DNA of 64,000 nt from Mangifera indica (Eukaryota > Streptophyta > Magnoliopsida > Sapindales > Anacardiaceae): the NCBI RefSeq assembly GCF_011075055.1, contig NC_058151.1, forward strand, positions 62,001-126,000, in the 5' to 3' direction. The notes under the pieces were generated by a model. It saw nothing but the letters and a program-made list of their open reading frames with translations. It searched no databases and was not told the DNA's origin. Position 1 is the first letter of the stretch; every line of letters begins with the position of its first letter. Made by a program: the position numbers and the translations under genes. Shown here piece after piece: positions 1 through 11,291 of this stretch.

Positions 1-1990
1 TATAACATTCTCCCACTTAAGCAACATTAATTATTTTTATTTCATTTTAAGAAAAAAAATAATTTTGACTCTCGGGTAATTAACATTTTTAACTTTAGGT
101 GGTTACTTTTTTTAAAAAGCAAAATAGTCTAAAAATAAATTACACTTCAATAAACAATACAGTTAATATGACTATTAATAATGAACTAAAATATTACTTA
201 TGTCATTTATCAACATAAAATTATCTTTGATCACAATTACTAATAATTAAATCAACACAGATTAAATTTGGGAGTGCCTCCACGCGCGACAAACTCATCA
301 ATAATAATCACATGCGCTGACATGTGCCCCGGATGATGATCAAGTGCTTTCACGTGCCATCAGAATCAGCCATGCGCTCTCATGTGTCTGTAATTGAGTC
401 CCACGTGCCATCCTTTCCGTGCATGCGTCGTCATGCACTTCAAGGTCTTCATCACACCTTTCACACGCATGCATGCGCCATGCTTCACCAATTGCGTGTG
501 AAACTCACGCTCCAAGGTTGGTTCGAGCAGGTTTAATTGAAGCGAGTCGGGTACATGGGTCAAATAAACCTATGTTGACTTTTGATCGGATCCCTATGAC
601 CCAATTTGACTTTGACTGGGTTGAATAATATCATTTTCATTGACAGATCGGTTTATCAGATATTCCCAACCTATTATTAACTCGCGTCCTATTGAAACCC
701 TAATTTGAGATTCCGACAATAACCTTTAATCTTGGATGACATGGAAGTTTCAGACCATGTCGTCGGCAGCTCCCACAACGTCTTCGCCCAGAAATTGCAT
801 TGGAGAATCTCAAAATAAGTCAGCCATACTCGATCTACAAGTGTGGGTTTTCTTTCTAATCCCAACGTCGATTGTAATATCGATCGAAGGAGAAAAGGCA
901 TGAGCACATGGCTTATGCCGGTGGAGGTTCAGCCGCCGTCAATTTTGCCAATAATTGGACAGAATTGAAGGCCACACACAACAGGTTTTGGGTCAAGTTT
1001 TGACCAGAAAACTAATTGGAATCTGAAAATTAAATTTGTTGGACTGAAAATCAACTTTAATTATCAAAATTAGGTATTTTCCGAAGCTTAATTTCAAGGT
1101 TAAAAGAATTATTTTTAGACCTTAAAATTAAAATTAACCAAAACCTAAGAACTCCAATTTTGAAATTTTAATCTAATTTCAGAAACTTCAACCTTAATAG
1201 GATTTCGATTAAACCTTAATTTCAATTAAAAAACTTAATTGAATTAAACCTTAATTTGATTTAAAACAAACCCTAATTTCAGAAATTAAATCAAAACCCT
1301 AATTTCAACATAAATCTTTTTATACTGAAATTGAATCAATTCCTAATTTAAAAAAAAAAATTGAAACCCTAATTATGATTCAAGAACCCTAATTCAGATT
1401 AAAATTATTAAAAGCAATAATAATAAAAAATTAAACACTCTAGATTTAGAGTTTTCAAAATATAATTCCATAGTTTAATTCCCAAATTCAGATTTCATAA
1501 CCTAATGTGTATCGCTCTGATACCATATGTAAGATTTATTTTGCAAAAACAGAATAAAATAAATCGTTCAATTATAATCCCAAGATCAATGTACGGATTA
1601 TAAAATACTGAATTAGACTTTAGAGTTTTAGAAATACTTGGATCTCCATGCAATTTGAAATTGAAAAACCTATTGAAATCACTTGAAATTATCTGTCAAA
1701 ATCACTTCTCAATGTGACTTGATCTTATACTCCAGAAACCTCTTTGAATGATAGTTTTGAATGAGTAAACTATATTGCATTAGGTTTTAGAGTATGGACT
1801 TATTCAATTTATAATAGGCTAATTAACCCTCTATCAAGATTCAATAAACTTAAGATCCACATTTGTGTTGTCCACCTAAATCATAACCTTTAATTGTATT
1901 GAACTTACCTTTATTGATCATTTAAACTCATATGTAAACTGACATTGAACTATATTATTACCCAGTTTTATTAAATAAAATTATAATTAA
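1..1990 (-). mobile_element. Non-autonomous LTR retrotransposon, cut by the left window edge
   Basis: Read on the minus strand, positions 1525-1514 spell TGGTATCAGAGC, the primer-binding site complementary to the 3' end of initiator Met-tRNA. It follows two bases after a sequence ending in CA (position 1528), which would be the end of a 5' LTR lying at 1528 to roughly 1990. At the other end, positions 18-8 read AAGTGGGAGAA on the minus strand, a polypurine tract, followed at once by TGTTATA, which looks like the start of the 3' LTR running off the window. The internal region is only about 1.5 kb and has no gag, protease, integrase or RT motif, so the element would depend on enzymes supplied by others (LARD-like). 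A TATA-like stretch near 1808-1818 on the minus strand fits an LTR promoter. The outer edge of the 5' LTR is a guess because the second LTR is not visible. Confidence 0.55.
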
Positions 1991-2789
1991 TGTTAGCCAT
2001 ATCATAAGATTTCTTACAAATTCGACACAACCAAACCAACCCTGAGAAAATCCCACAAAAAGCAATTCCGCCTACAGAAAATTTGTTATCTCAATTTGTG
2101 AATTGTAAAATTTGTCAGAATAATATTTTATCTCAATATCCCAATCCAAAAAAAAGAAAATACCCCAACCCTTGACGATTGTGAGGGATGTTCTGTTTAT
2201 GTGTTTGAGTTTGGATTGGTGATTCTAAATTTGAAGTTGATAGTTATGGTGGTAAAATGCAATACTTTTGACTGATAGAATTGGAGGCGTTATTGCTTCT
2301 GTTCAGCCGATTTTGCCACTCAAAAAGCACTTGTATTTAGTTTATAGAGGTTACTATAACATCTCATCCTCCAATCATGCCTTCTCTTGGACAATTACCA
2401 TAATATCTTTGTTTGAGTATATGCTAATTGGCAAGCAAGAAACTTCGCACCTGGTATATGAACTTTTCACTTATTGTATGGACCATAAGCTGGATTCACT
2501 ACCCACTTTCTTCCTCATCAAACTACCATCCAACTCAGTTTCACACTTCAATTAACACTGACCCGCATCTTTGCATCAACATCAATCACACTCAACATTC
2601 TAAACTTTGTCAACACATCTAATTATACACTTTGTCATTCTCTCCAAACCCAGTTATACTCTATACAACTGACAATATGTGGTAGCTAGGCTGCAGTCAC
2701 CACTATTTTTTTCCCACAATCAGTATCACTATAGCTGTAAAATCATTACTAAGTAATGTCCTATATCAATTTCAGTGATTGATAGTGAA
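1991..2789. other. Intergenic, no gene recognised
   Basis: AT-rich sequence between the two LTR elements. Short open frames at 2268-2622 lack recognisable domains and look like chance. Confidence 0.5.
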
Positions 2790-2794
2790 TGTAT

Positions 2795-3167
2795 TGTTGA
2801 ATTAAACTTAATTTTCTATAAAAAACTTTTGGTTTTTTTTATTCAAAGTTCAATGTTTATAGCATAAGTTCATGTTCATACATGATTCATGTACAAGTTC
2901 AAGTTTATGTGCATACACAAGTTCAATGTTAGTAACACAAGTTCAATGTTAATAGCACAAGTTCAATGTTAGGTGTTAATGGCTAATGTACAAGATCAAT
3001 GTTAGGTTCATGTATTTAGGATTTTAAAAGTCATCCTTGTACCTATAAATACTCTAGTTGTTTTGTATTTGGAATAGAGAAAAATCAAAGAATTATAAGT
3101 CTTCCTCTCAAATAATTCTCTCACACAAAGCCTTTCCCTTATATAAGGTTACCTCCCTTTTCCAACA
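2795..3167 (+). repeat. 5' LTR of the copia element (373 bp)
   Basis: Starts TGTTGAATT and ends CCAACA, directly upstream of the primer-binding site. It holds three tandem 20-bp units around 2917-2976, each containing CAAGTTCAATGTTA, where the 3' LTR has two. A TATA-like CTATAAATACTC lies near 3042-3053. Confidence 0.95.
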
Positions 3168-3170
3168 AAG

Positions 3171-3182
3171 TGGTATCAGAGC
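3171..3182 (+). other. Primer-binding site (initiator Met-tRNA)
   Basis: TGGTATCAGAGC, three bases after the end of the 5' LTR, is the standard plant copia site for priming minus-strand DNA synthesis. Confidence 0.93.
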
Positions 3183-3183
3183 T

Positions 3184-3879
3184 ATGGCGAGCTCCAGCGT
3201 GACATCATTTGGACAAGTTCCGTTGTCGCGTCTTACAAAGAACAACTATGATAAATGGAGTATACAAATGAAGGCCTTGCTCGGTGCACAAGACGCATGG
3301 GAAGTAGTTGAAATCGGCTACAAAGAGACGGAAGTAACAGGTACTATGACAGCGAATCAATTGAGGACATTGAAAGAAACCCGTATGAAAGATAAAACTG
3401 CTCTTTACCTCATTTTTCAAGAAGTTGATGAATCTGGTTTTGAGAAGATCGTCGGCGTGACAAGATCAAATGAGGCATGGGACATTTTAGAAAAGGCGTA
3501 CAAAGGTGTCGATCGAGTAAAACAAGTTCGATTACAAACTCTACGTGGCGAGCTTGAGGCGATGAAAATGAAGGAGTCGGAAGGCGTGTCCGACTACATA
3601 ACGAGGGTGCAAACTGTTATCAATCAACTTAAAAGAAATGGTGAGACTCTAACCGATGCAAGAGTGGTAGAGAAAATACTACAATTTTTGACCGATGATT
3701 TTGAGAATGTAGTATGTGCGATTGAAGAGTCAAAGGACTTAGAGGGGATGACCATCGACTATCTCACAAGTTCATTAGAGGCTCACGAACAAAGGAAAAA
3801 GAAAAAAAAAGCAAGAATTGTTAGAAGAAGCGTTGCAAGCGAAAGCCACGCTAAAAGAAAAGAAACCAAGCAATGTTGA
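3184..3879 (+). pseudogene. copia gag, 5' part before the frameshift
   Basis: The reading frame from the ATG at 3184, two bases after the primer-binding site, encodes a copia-type Gag (UBN2/DUF4219 kind). It has the typical N-terminus with LTKNNYDKWSIQMKALLG and a helical body with LRGELEAMKMKE. Homology to Gag stops being in this frame at a run of nine A (3802-3810). The continuation, starting with LLEEALQAKATLKEKK, is one frame over, so this frame ends in an unrelated tail at 3879. The sequence has one base too many relative to an open gag-pol. This could be slippage during replication, decay, or an assembly error in the homopolymer. Confidence 0.85.
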
Positions 3880-6800
3880 TAGAGTTAGAGGTCGAGGTCG
3901 TGGCAGCCATAGAGGTCACAGCTTCAGTCGCAGTAGAGGTCATGGTCGTGGTCAAGGCGAGAACGAAGAAAGAAACTTCAATAATTCACATGGTGGAAGA
4001 CGCGGTTGTGGAAGAGGCGGCCGACCAAGTAAGTATAATGTTGAATGTTACAATTGTGGCAAATATGGTCACTATGCAAATGAGTGCTGGTCCAGAAAAA
4101 AGGTGGAGGAAAATGCTAATTTTGTTGCTAAGGAAGAAACGGAAAATAATAATGTTGTTTTGTTGGCGAGTAAGGAGAACGGTCTCGAAAAGGAGAAGGT
4201 GTGGTATCTTGATACGGGTGCAAGCAACCACATGTGTGGATATAAGCATATGTTCACTGAATTGGAGGAGATTTCAAATGGTCATGTCTCTTTTGGTGAT
4301 GCTTCTAGAGTACGTGTCGAAGGGCAAGGTAATATTTTGATTAAATTGAAAGATGGGACACAAAAGTTTATTTCAAATGTTTATTATGTCCTAGAAATGA
4401 AGAGTAATATTTTGAGTTTGGGACAACTGTTGGAATGGGGTCACACGATGTCCATGAAAAACCGATATTTTTGTTTACGAGACAAAAATAATTGGATAAT
4501 AGCCCAAGTTGTCATGAACAAAAATCGGATGTTTAAATTGGATTTGGTAAACATTCAAGCACAGTGTTTGAAGGCTTGTGTAGAAGACAAAATTTGGTTG
4601 TGGCATTTGAGGTTTGGACATGTTAATTTTGGAAGCCTAAAAGAAATGGCTAGCAAGAACATGGTGTATGGACTGCCATCGATTGATTTTCTCAACAAAT
4701 TTTGTGAAGGGTGTGTGATTGGCAAACATCCGAGGAGTAGCTTTCCGAAAATGGCAGACTATCGAGCAAAAAAGCCTCTTGAATTAGTGCATACCGATAT
4801 TTGTGGGCCGATCATGCCGAGCTCAATTGGTGGGAACAGGTATTTCATAACTTTTATTGATGATTTTTCACGCAAAACTTGGGTTCATTTCATGAAAGAA
4901 AAATCAGAAGCTTTTGCAATTTTTAAGAAGTTCAAAATTTTTGTTGAGAAATAAAGTGGTTGTTACATCAAGGTTTTGAGATCGAATCGAGGCGGTGAAT
5001 TTATTTCGACCGCATTTAATCTGTTTTGTGAAGAACATGGTATTTGGCGCCACTTGACAGTGCCATATTCGCCACAACAAAATGGAGTCGCGGAGCGTAA
5101 GAATCGGACTATTCTCAACATGGTCCGAAGCATGCTCAAGAGTAAAAACATGCCAAAAGAGTTTTGGGCAGAGGCAGTGAATTGTGCCGTCTATTTGTTA
5201 AATCGTTGCAAAACATCGAGCTTGGAATATATAACTCCATAAGAGGCATAGAGTGGTTTAAAACCAACGGTGGCACATTTAAAAGTATTTGGCAGTGTGG
5301 CGTATGCGCACATACCGGATTAAAAACACGTGAAGTTAGATGACAAGAGCTTGAAGTTGATTTTTGTTTGGTATGATGAGAAATCTAAAGCTTATAAACT
5401 CTTTGATCCTATTAACAAAAGGATGCATATTAGTCGTGATGTGTAGGTAAATGAAGAAGCCATGTGGGATTGGAATTCAATGTTGGAAATCATACATAAG
5501 AAGGGAAGAGATGAGATGCTCACATCAATGAATATATCAAAGCTGACATCCAACAACCATGAGGAGGCACGAACGATTACGACATCCGAGTCGATTTCTT
5601 CAGATGACGAGGCAAGAACCCAGAAAACTAGGAGTATATGTGACTTATATGAGGCAACAAGCGAGTTGTACTTGGTGTGTCTCCTGGCTCAAGGCGAAAA
5701 TATCTCTTTTGAAGAAGCGATTGTAGATGGCAAGTGGCGAGCCGTTATGGATGATGAGATGCATGCAATTGAAAAAAATGGCACATAGGAGCTCATTTCT
5801 CTTCCTGAAGGTCATAAGACTATTGGTGTCAAGTGGGTGTACAAGAAGAAAATGAATCCACAAGGCGAAATCGAGAAATACAAAGCTAGATTGGTCGCAA
5901 AAGGTTACAAGCAACAAGCCGACATCGATTATGAAGAGGTGTTTGCACCAGTGGCTTGAATGGAGACCATTCGACTTTTGATTTCTTTTGCGGCTCAATT
6001 GAAATGGCGTATTTTTCAAATGGATGTCAAGTCAACCTTTCTTAATGGGATTTTGGAAGAAGAAGTATACATTGAGCAACCCCCCGGGTATGAGAAAAAA
6101 GGTAATGAAGATAAAGTTTTAAAATTAAAGAAGGCTTTATATGGCTTGAAACAAGCCCCTAGGGCTTGGAACACTCGGATTGACCAATATTTTAAGTCGC
6201 ATGGTTTTGTGCAATGCCCGTATGAACATGCACTGTATGTGAAGGTTAAAAATGGAGACATGCTAATTGTGGCTTTGTATGTTGATGATTTAATTTTGAT
6301 GAGCAATAATGGAGAAATGATTGATGACTTCAAAAGGGCCATGAAGAGTGAATTTGAAATGACTGATTTGGGACTTATGTCCTATTTTCTAGGTCTTGAA
6401 ATAAAGCAGGTTAGTAATGGCATTTTTGTTTCACAAGAAGCCTATGCTAAGGAGATTTTGAAACGTTTCAGAATGGCAGATTGCAAGCCGGTCAATACAC
6501 CGGTTGACTGTGGCATCAAGTTATCTCGAAATGACAAAGGGAAGGTGATTGATGCAACATTGTACAAAAGCCTAGTTGGAAGCTTGCGATATTTGACATG
6601 CACAAGGCCGGATATTTTGTATGGAGTTAGCCTTGTGAGTCGGTACATGGAGGAGCCAAGATCGACACATTGGAAGACTATCAAACAGATTCTTCGTTAC
6701 ATTCGAGGTACTCTATCACTTGGGTTATTTTATGGATCATCCACTAACAAATTAGCAATTTTTGGTTATTCGGATAGTGATTGGGGTGGAGACACGGATG

Positions 6801-7252
6801 ATAGAAAAAGCACCTCAGGGTTTGTATTCTACATGGGCGATACGACTTTCACGTGGCTTTCAAAGAAACAACCAATAGTATTGCTTTCAACATGTGAAGC
6901 AGAGTATGTGGCTGCGGCAACCTGCGTGTGTCATGCAATTTGGCTAAGGAGGTTGCTTGAAGAAATAAATTTTCCACAAGGTGCAGCTACCGAAATTTAT
7001 TTGGATAGCAAGTCGGCAATCGAATTAGCTAAAAATCTGGTACATCATGAGAGAAGCAAACATGTTGACGTGCGATTTCATTTTATGCGAGAGCATACAA
7101 AGGAGAAAAATATCGAATTAGTTTATGTGAAGAGTGAAGATCAAGTGGCCGACATTTTTACAAAGCCATTGCCTGTCAAGTTGTTTGAAAAATTTAAGAA
7201 TCTTCTTGGCATGAAGGATGGAGACAGAATTAAGTTTAAGGGGGGGTGTTGA
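3818..7252 (+). pseudogene. copia gag 3' end and pol polyprotein, seven stop codons
   Basis: One frame carries every remaining domain. There is a CCHC zinc knuckle (CYNCGKYGHYANEC, 4046-4087) and an aspartic protease (DTGAS, 4211-4225). A GAG-pre-integrase motif (WHLRFGHVNFGSL, about 4601-4640) is followed by the integrase core from LVHTDICGP (about 4785) through PYSPQQNGVAERKNRT. Reverse transcriptase has YVDD at 6278-6289. RNase H includes DDRKSTSGF and ends near IFTKPLP. Stops interrupt the frame at 4952, 5240, 5249, 5321, 5444, 5786 and 5957 with no frameshift between them. The terminal TGA (7250-7252) lies inside the first bases of the 3' LTR. Family membership is certain; function is lost. 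Confidence 0.95.
7238..7246 (+). other. Polypurine tract of the copia element
   Basis: AAGGGGGGG directly before the TG of the 3' LTR is the plus-strand priming site. It overlaps the last codons of pol. Confidence 0.9.
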
Positions 7253-7599
7253 ATTAAACTTAATTTTCTATAAAAAATTTTTGGTTTTTTTTATTCAAAG
7301 TTCAATGTTTATAGCATAAGTTCATGTTCATACATGATTCATGTACATGTTCAAATTTATGTGCATACACAAGTTCAATGTTAGTAACACAAGTTCAATG
7401 TTAGGTGTTAATGGCTAATGTATAAGTTCAATGTTAGGTTCATATATTTAAGATTTTAAAAGTCATCATTGTACCTATAAATACTCTAATTGTTTTATAT
7501 TTGGAATAGAGAAAAATCAAAGAATTATAAGTCTTCCTCTCAAATAATTCTTCCACACAAAGTCTTTCCCTTATATAAGGTTACCTCCCTTTTCCAACA
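7247..7599 (+). repeat. 3' LTR of the copia element (353 bp)
   Basis: Same ends as the 5' LTR and about 96% identical over the shared length. It lacks one of the three 20-bp internal units. At most of the differing sites the 3' copy has A or T where the 5' copy has G or C. Confidence 0.95.
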
Positions 7600-7604
7600 T
7601 GTAT

Positions 7605-8999
7605 CACCAATAAATCATTAAAGAATGGCAGATATGTAGAAAGTTGTCTCGTTGACTTGCTGACTAGTACTATCAAAAGAGTGAACTCTCTGATTGTGCT
7701 TGATTCCGACCAATATATAAGTGCCACATTGGGTAATGGATGCTACATTATTCTATGATTCTTTATTTTTTTATATATCAATTTAATGGAATGTAGTACT
7801 GGAGGTTAAGGAATTCATATGCAAACATCAGAAACATGTCAGTTTAAGAATGGGTATCAATTTAATGCTTTTATTATATCAATGAATAAATGATAATAAA
7901 AGCATGCATGCATGTTATATATAAACACCATTTCGGTTTTTAAAAATTTTATTTTAATTTGTGAGTGATAGTTGGAGAAGCACCTGATTAAACCCAAGAA
8001 GAAATAAGAAGTGGGGGTAGGCATGTCGGCTGATCAAACTCAGCATGAGGAATGAGAAGTCAGTCTCAGAAGAGAAGCCCACAACGTCACCACATGCTCC
8101 ATGCTTCTGCCTTTGACTCATCAATTTTACTAACAATCATGTGCTATGACTATTTTCGAAACTCATTACTCCCTAAACAGACATAATTACTACACTTGCT
8201 TGTTTCCCAAGAAAATAAAATTTTGACTTATTTCCAAAGAGAAGAAAATTTTGCTGAATGTGAATATATTCACCATGGAGTTTTCTCATTAATAGGATTT
8301 GTATACATGTAATCTATGTATGCAAGATTTGCTGTCATTTTCTACTATAAAACAATATATGAGTAGTTGAAATCAATCTTTTAACTCAAACCCAAATTAT
8401 GTTTTGATCAAGTTTAACTACATGTATGGTAATTAGAGTCCAAATCTTAAGTTGAATTATTGGTTCTTAATATGTTAATCTCAGTCATTTTCTAACAAAG
8501 TCAATTTCAATCTTTTTCTAGGTAGTTAAAAATGTAAATTTTCAACAAGAACTCCAAAATCTACCCACTCTCTATCATTTGACCTCACTATTTAAATACA
8601 AAAGATCCTCTGTATGCAAATTTATAAGCTTACATTCCCAAGATGAATTTTCAATCTACAAGAAGAAGACTAAAGAAACCGTAAACCCATTTGACCATGA
8701 AAAATTGAGTTAGGAAGATTGATGTAAATGTAAATTTCAATTTCTTATAGTAGGTAGATGGATTCAATAGAAGTAGATAAATTAAGTTATTGGCAGGCTA
8801 ATATCTTTCAGAATCTTATTACATAATGTGATGGTCCCTCACTGTCAAGACTTAATGAGGTGTATCTTAATTATAAATATCTTAATTATATTTCAAGTGA
8901 GGATTCGTATATAATATGGAAATTAGCAAGTATATATAACCAAATAAACATACTTTTTCATCTTTTTATTTGAAATATATGTATGATAATTCCGTATAT
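7605..8999. other. Intergenic, no gene recognised
   Basis: AT-rich sequence after the copia element. A short minus-strand frame at 7954-8136 has no recognisable domain. Confidence 0.5.
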
Positions 9000-9008
9000 T
9001 AATTTTTA

Positions 9009-9733
9009 GGCCAAGGTTTTATGTAATTCAAACCTCTACCTATCAATTTTTAAAGATTCAAATATCCACCCATAAATAAATTTCTATTAAAAAACTCAAT
9101 TAGGATTAAAAAATAAAATCGTTATTTAATAAAAAAATTTTAAATATTAAGGTTTAATCATATTTTTTCCTCTAAGTTTAAAAATCTAACAATCTTTTTC
9201 ACTTAAAGTTTGAAAAATGAACATTTTTTTTTATAAGGTTTGTAGTTTTCCCTTGCTATTGTTTCTCCGATGACTGGAGCCAACCAACCTTCATACGGAC
9301 ACTTCTCTCTCTTCCAAACAATTCATCGACGCAAAAATGAAATAAATCTATGAATCACACAAATTTATTTTCTTAGGTCGATCTATGAGTCAATCGACCT
9401 ACAGTTAACCAAATAGATAAAATAAATTACTAAAATATTCATAAAATATATCTTTTGAGAGAGAGAGGAGCAAGGGAAAACTACAAATTGCAAAAGAAAA
9501 ATGTTTATTTTTTAAATTTTAAATAAAAAATTGTTAAATTTGTAAATTTAGGAAGGAAAATGTAATAAAATTTTAATTTTTTAAAATTTTTATTAAAGAA
9601 TGGTTTTATTTTTAGTTTTTATTAAAATTTTTAATAAAAATTAATTTATAAATAAATATTTAAGTTTTTTTTGAAGTTAAATGATAAACTGTAGAGCTAC
9701 CTCAATCCTTGTGTGGGCACAAGTTTTTTGGCC
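9009..9733. mobile_element. Mutator-type fold-back element 1
   Basis: The outermost bases are GGCCAA and TTGGCC. The nine bases TAATTTTTA occur immediately outside both ends (9000-9008 and 9734-9742), the target-duplication length of Mutator-like transposons. The two halves are imperfect inverted copies. The clearest arms contain TTTGTAGTTTTCCCTTGCT near 9239-9258 and its complement near 9470-9490. No transposase frame is present, so the element is non-autonomous. The outer arms are diverged, so its age is probably considerable. Confidence 0.75.
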
Positions 9734-9742
9734 TAATTTTTA

Positions 9743-10150
9743 TTTTCTATTGCTCATTTCTTCGGGATGAAAGTTTAAATACTTTTTTGTTTGACCAGCG
9801 TGTCGTCTGAGACAAAAATTTCAACTATTCAAGTTCGAGGAGCGTTCGGTTACGAAGTTAGAAAGCATCTTGTCTTCGTAACTGTTAGAAAACATCCGAT
9901 CTTCATCTTGCCTAACTTCAGAAGATAAAAATGGTGTCCAAAGGTATCACCAATCGGAACTCTTAGAGAGATTGTGTGGTGTGCAGTAATTGCAAATCTT
10001 CTTTAAATTTATAATCTTTTAACTTTTTACAAGAAATTAAAAAAAAGCAACAAAAATTTGGTTTGTTAGAGAAAACAAAACAAAAAGACAGTCTTCTCTT
10101 TTGATTTTTGCTGTTAAGAAAATTTTAAAAACTGCTTCACTTTTTCTGCA
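9743..10150. other. Upstream region of the LRR receptor kinase
   Basis: No coding potential seen. It probably contains the promoter of the kinase gene, whose transcribed leader seems to start around 10150-10250. No clear TATA box could be assigned. Confidence 0.35.
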
Positions 10151-10315
10151 GCCAGCTCAAACTCATGAAACTCTGATTCCTTTACTCTAATCCCATATGA
10201 AATTAAAACCCCTGTTCTCTCTGCTCCAACCTTACTCCTTTCAAAAAGGTACTGCTTTTACGTCTTCAATTCTCTCTACTCATTTCGATTTGTTATTCAG
10301 CAATTTTTGTTCAAG

Positions 10316-11184
10316 GTATGATCTTGTTTCTGGGATTTCTTTGTTTTGAATTTTTGTTTGTAAAGTTCTTCGCTTTATCTGGCTTTATGTGAAAATGTGG
10401 AAAAAAATTTAAAATTTGATTTTTGATCAATACCCAATAATGCAAATTCTAAATTTTCTTGGTGTTATCCAGCCACCAAACTGAAGGGAGGGGTTCATGT
10501 TCTTTTAATTATTTCAAGAATTATATTGTGTTAGTTCATGTATAATGTTCAAATTTTTTGTTTTCCATCTGATTACATTAAAGCTCTGAGGACCTCTTTG
10601 TTTTCATATTTTTATTTTTATATGTCCATGTTTATGTATGTATCCGTGGCTCACAATAACTGATATTGCAAGGACCACTCCTATTTTGTTGAGATATTTT
10701 TTAATGTCAATTTTCAGTATGCTTGTAATGGTCAAATTCAATGTAGAAAATCAAAGTTAGAGAAACATGGTAATTTATGCTAGGATTTGGGTCAAATATG
10801 CTTACCAATTACCCTAATTATTGTTTCAGAGAATTTTCTTAAGTTGCCTTGTAACCGTAATCTGATTGACTAAGGGAATATGATTATCTGTCTGTCCGAA
10901 ATAATATACAGATCACCAAACTATTGTTGCTGAGTCAAGAGTATAAAAGAAAACCTTCATGAAATAATACTGTGGTTAGTGCTACTATTCAGACTCTATT
11001 CATTCACATTTTTAACTAATTCATAATTAGGTAACATGTGCTGATACTCACAAGGCCAAACATTCATGTGTCCAGGGGCATGTGCTGTTTGACTTTTCAT
11101 GTTTCTTTATTTATATAGTTGTGTAAGAAACTGTGTTTTTTTCTCTTCTCATTTAAACTTTATCATTGTGCATTTTGTGTATAG
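10316..11184 (+). other. Probable intron in the 5' leader of the LRR kinase
   Basis: A pyrimidine-rich leader-like stretch ends at TTCAAG|GTATGA (10315/10316), and TGTGTATAG|ATTCTG (11184/11185) is a good acceptor 108 bases before the start codon. Leader introns are common in plant receptor kinase genes. This is inferred from splice-site appearance only. Confidence 0.45.
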
Positions 11185-11201
11185 ATTCTGAAGTTGATAC
11201 T

Positions 11202-11285
11202 ATGATGTTTCCATCAAAATGGATCTCACTGAGGTTTTTGCTGCAGATCTTGTGCTTAGCTGTATTGTTCAAGGTGTTGATATAG
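11202..11285 (+). other. Upstream ORF in the LRR kinase leader (27 codons)
   Basis: An ATG at 11202 (a second at 11205) opens a hydrophobic 27-residue frame starting MMFPSKWISLRF and ending at TAG 11283-11285, only six bases before the main ATG. It is in the same frame as the receptor, and its composition resembles a signal peptide. It could reduce translation of the main frame, or it could be an ancestral start cut off by a stop codon. Confidence 0.5.
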
Positions 11286-11291
11286 TTGAGG

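Larger units (their letters stand above)
2795..7599 (+). mobile_element. Full-length Ty1/copia LTR retrotransposon, inactive
   Basis: Two near-identical LTRs (2795-3167 and 7247-7599) begin TGTTGAATT and end CCAACA. They flank a primer-binding site (3171-3182), gag, pol and a polypurine tract (7238-7246). The same five bases, TGTAT, occur at 2790-2794 and 7600-7604: a perfect target-site duplication that fixes both ends. Pol order is protease, integrase, RT, RNase H, which defines Ty1/copia. The LTRs differ at about 13 positions over 353 aligned bases plus one 20-bp repeat unit, so the insertion is not very recent. The coding part has one frameshift and seven in-frame stops, so this copy cannot encode its own proteins. 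Confidence 0.96.

Noticed and set aside
1260..1400. Several AACCCTAATT words, telomere-like
   Set aside because: The words are spaced irregularly inside an LTR element and do not form a TTTAGGG tandem array.
2268..2622. Overlapping 95- and 64-codon frames left of the copia element
   Set aside because: No domain, no family resemblance and low-complexity composition.
7954..8136. Region 7965-8105 with TGGAGAAGCA and CATGCTTCTGCC as a possible miRNA hairpin
   Set aside because: It resembles the start of miR164 for only about ten bases, and I could not pair the arms into a convincing precursor.
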